Assembly (NCBI GenBank): GCA_028689195.1
Contig: JAQTWR010000241.1
Coordinates: 1-5,083, forward strand
Source: Anaerolineales bacterium
Lineage (GTDB): Bacteria > Chloroflexota > Anaerolineae > Anaerolineales > Villigracilaceae
Reading direction: 5' to 3'
DNA: 5,083 bases
The notes below the pieces were generated by a model. It made no database searches, had not been told where the DNA came from, and saw nothing but the letters and a program-made list of their open reading frames with translations. This document shows, in pieces, positions 4,685 through 5,083 of this stretch; positions within the stretch are counted from its first letter, which is position 1; each line of letters begins with the position of its first letter. The translations under genes were made by a program, and so were the position numbers.

Positions 4685-5083
4685 TTATTGCAAAACTTGA
4701 GCGTCTTCTTTGCGTTTGAACCAGTTATTCCATTCGCGGTTTTCCCACACAACCAAAATGGGCGCGGCGTTGAAAATGGACGAATACGTTCCGCTGAAAA
4801 TACCCACCAGCAAAATCAGCACAAAGTGACGGGTGCTGTCGCCGCCGAATAAAACCAGCGCCAGCAAAGTGAGCATAACGGTCAGCTGCGTGTTGATGGA
4901 GCGATCCAACGTTTGAACGATGGAGTGATTGACCATCGTTTCATAGTCAACGCGGCGGAGGATATTCGAGTTCTCGCGCACGCGGTCGAATACCACGATG
5001 GTGTCATGCACCGAAAAGCCGATGACGGTCAACAACGCGGTGAGGAAGAGCGCGTCCGCTTCCCAACCGAGGAGATCGGAAGA
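4685..5083 (-). CDS. secF: Protein translocase subunit SecF, C-terminal part (cut by the window edge)
   Basis: SecF is an RND-like membrane subunit that, with SecD, uses the proton or sodium gradient to pull exported proteins out through SecYEG. The 132 residues seen are the C-terminal end of a protein normally of about 300. The frame runs open through the window edge: codons before position 5035 read ...WEADALFLTALLTVIGFS, so a TTG at 5035 is not the real start. FSVHDTIVVFDRVREN is the conserved fourth-segment motif, with His where many family members have Asn. IVQTLDRSINTQLTVM and GIFSGTYSSIFNAAPILVV are the other hallmark stretches. The protein ends with a short charged tail. The N-terminus, the periplasmic P1 region and presumably secD lie outside the window. 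An intrinsic terminator directly follows the stop. Confidence 0.95.
   Translation of the reverse strand, partial: SSDLLGWEADALFLTALLTVIGFSVHDTIVVFDRVRENSNILRRVDYETMVNHSIVQTLDRSINTQLTVMLTLLALVLFGGDSTRHFVLILLVGIFSGTYSSIFNAAPILVVWENREWNNWFKRKEDAQVLQ

Noticed and set aside
4239..4700. Plus-strand 153-codon frame opposite the GH114-like gene
   Set aside because: It runs through the promoter and the secF terminator and has no similarity I recognise. The minus-strand lipoprotein explains the region.
4685..5035. TTG at 5035 as the start of a short 116-residue protein
   Set aside because: The frame continues open to the window edge with residues that match SecF, so the TTG is an internal leucine codon.

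Overview
The window looks like a piece of chromosome from an uncultured or little-studied bacterium of the Chloroflexota, most likely of the Anaerolineae type. This is inference. It rests on a zinc-ribbon/transmembrane/LysM protein with long Pro-Thr linkers and a C-terminal beta-sandwich-like domain, on a lipoprotein glycosidase, and on short or leaderless 5' ends. No ribosomal or other marker gene is present to prove the assignment. All recognisable genes are chromosomal-type functions. I see no phage genes, CRISPR array, tRNA or rRNA, and no defence or biosynthetic system.

Layout, left to right. Positions 1-240 are non-coding and hold decayed palindromic sequence plus a roughly 120-bp element with terminal inverted repeats and a nested hairpin. 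Positions 241-1714 hold a two-gene minus-strand operon: a DinB-like metal-binding protein followed by an RlmI/COG1092-type SAM-dependent methyltransferase. The intergenic stretch 1715-1922 separates this operon from a divergent plus-strand gene. It contains a second, approximately 122-bp, miniature inverted-repeat element flanked by a perfect 9-bp direct repeat, TGATTTAGA, which is the signature of a transposition event. Positions 1923-3086 encode a membrane-anchored LysM protein driven by an extended -10 promoter placed so close to the ATG that the leader is nearly absent. A compact hairpin at 3100-3132 serves as a terminator between this gene and the convergent LysE-type exporter gene (3131-3724, minus).

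Upstream of lysE, on the same strand, lies a GH114-like lipoprotein (3780-4616). Its promoter sits exactly at the leaderless distance from the ATG and touches the T-tract of the terminator that closes secF. The right edge (4685-5083) is the C-terminal part of SecF, which continues beyond the window and presumably follows secD.

The genes do not form one pathway. The LysM protein, the GH114 lipoprotein, the exporter and SecF all act at the cell envelope, but in separate transcription units. The most interesting non-coding content is the pair of MITE-like elements. They have different terminal repeats but share an internal vocabulary of short words (CACAAAG, CGAAG, GCAAAG). Next in interest is the repeated appearance of promoters set at or near leaderless distance.
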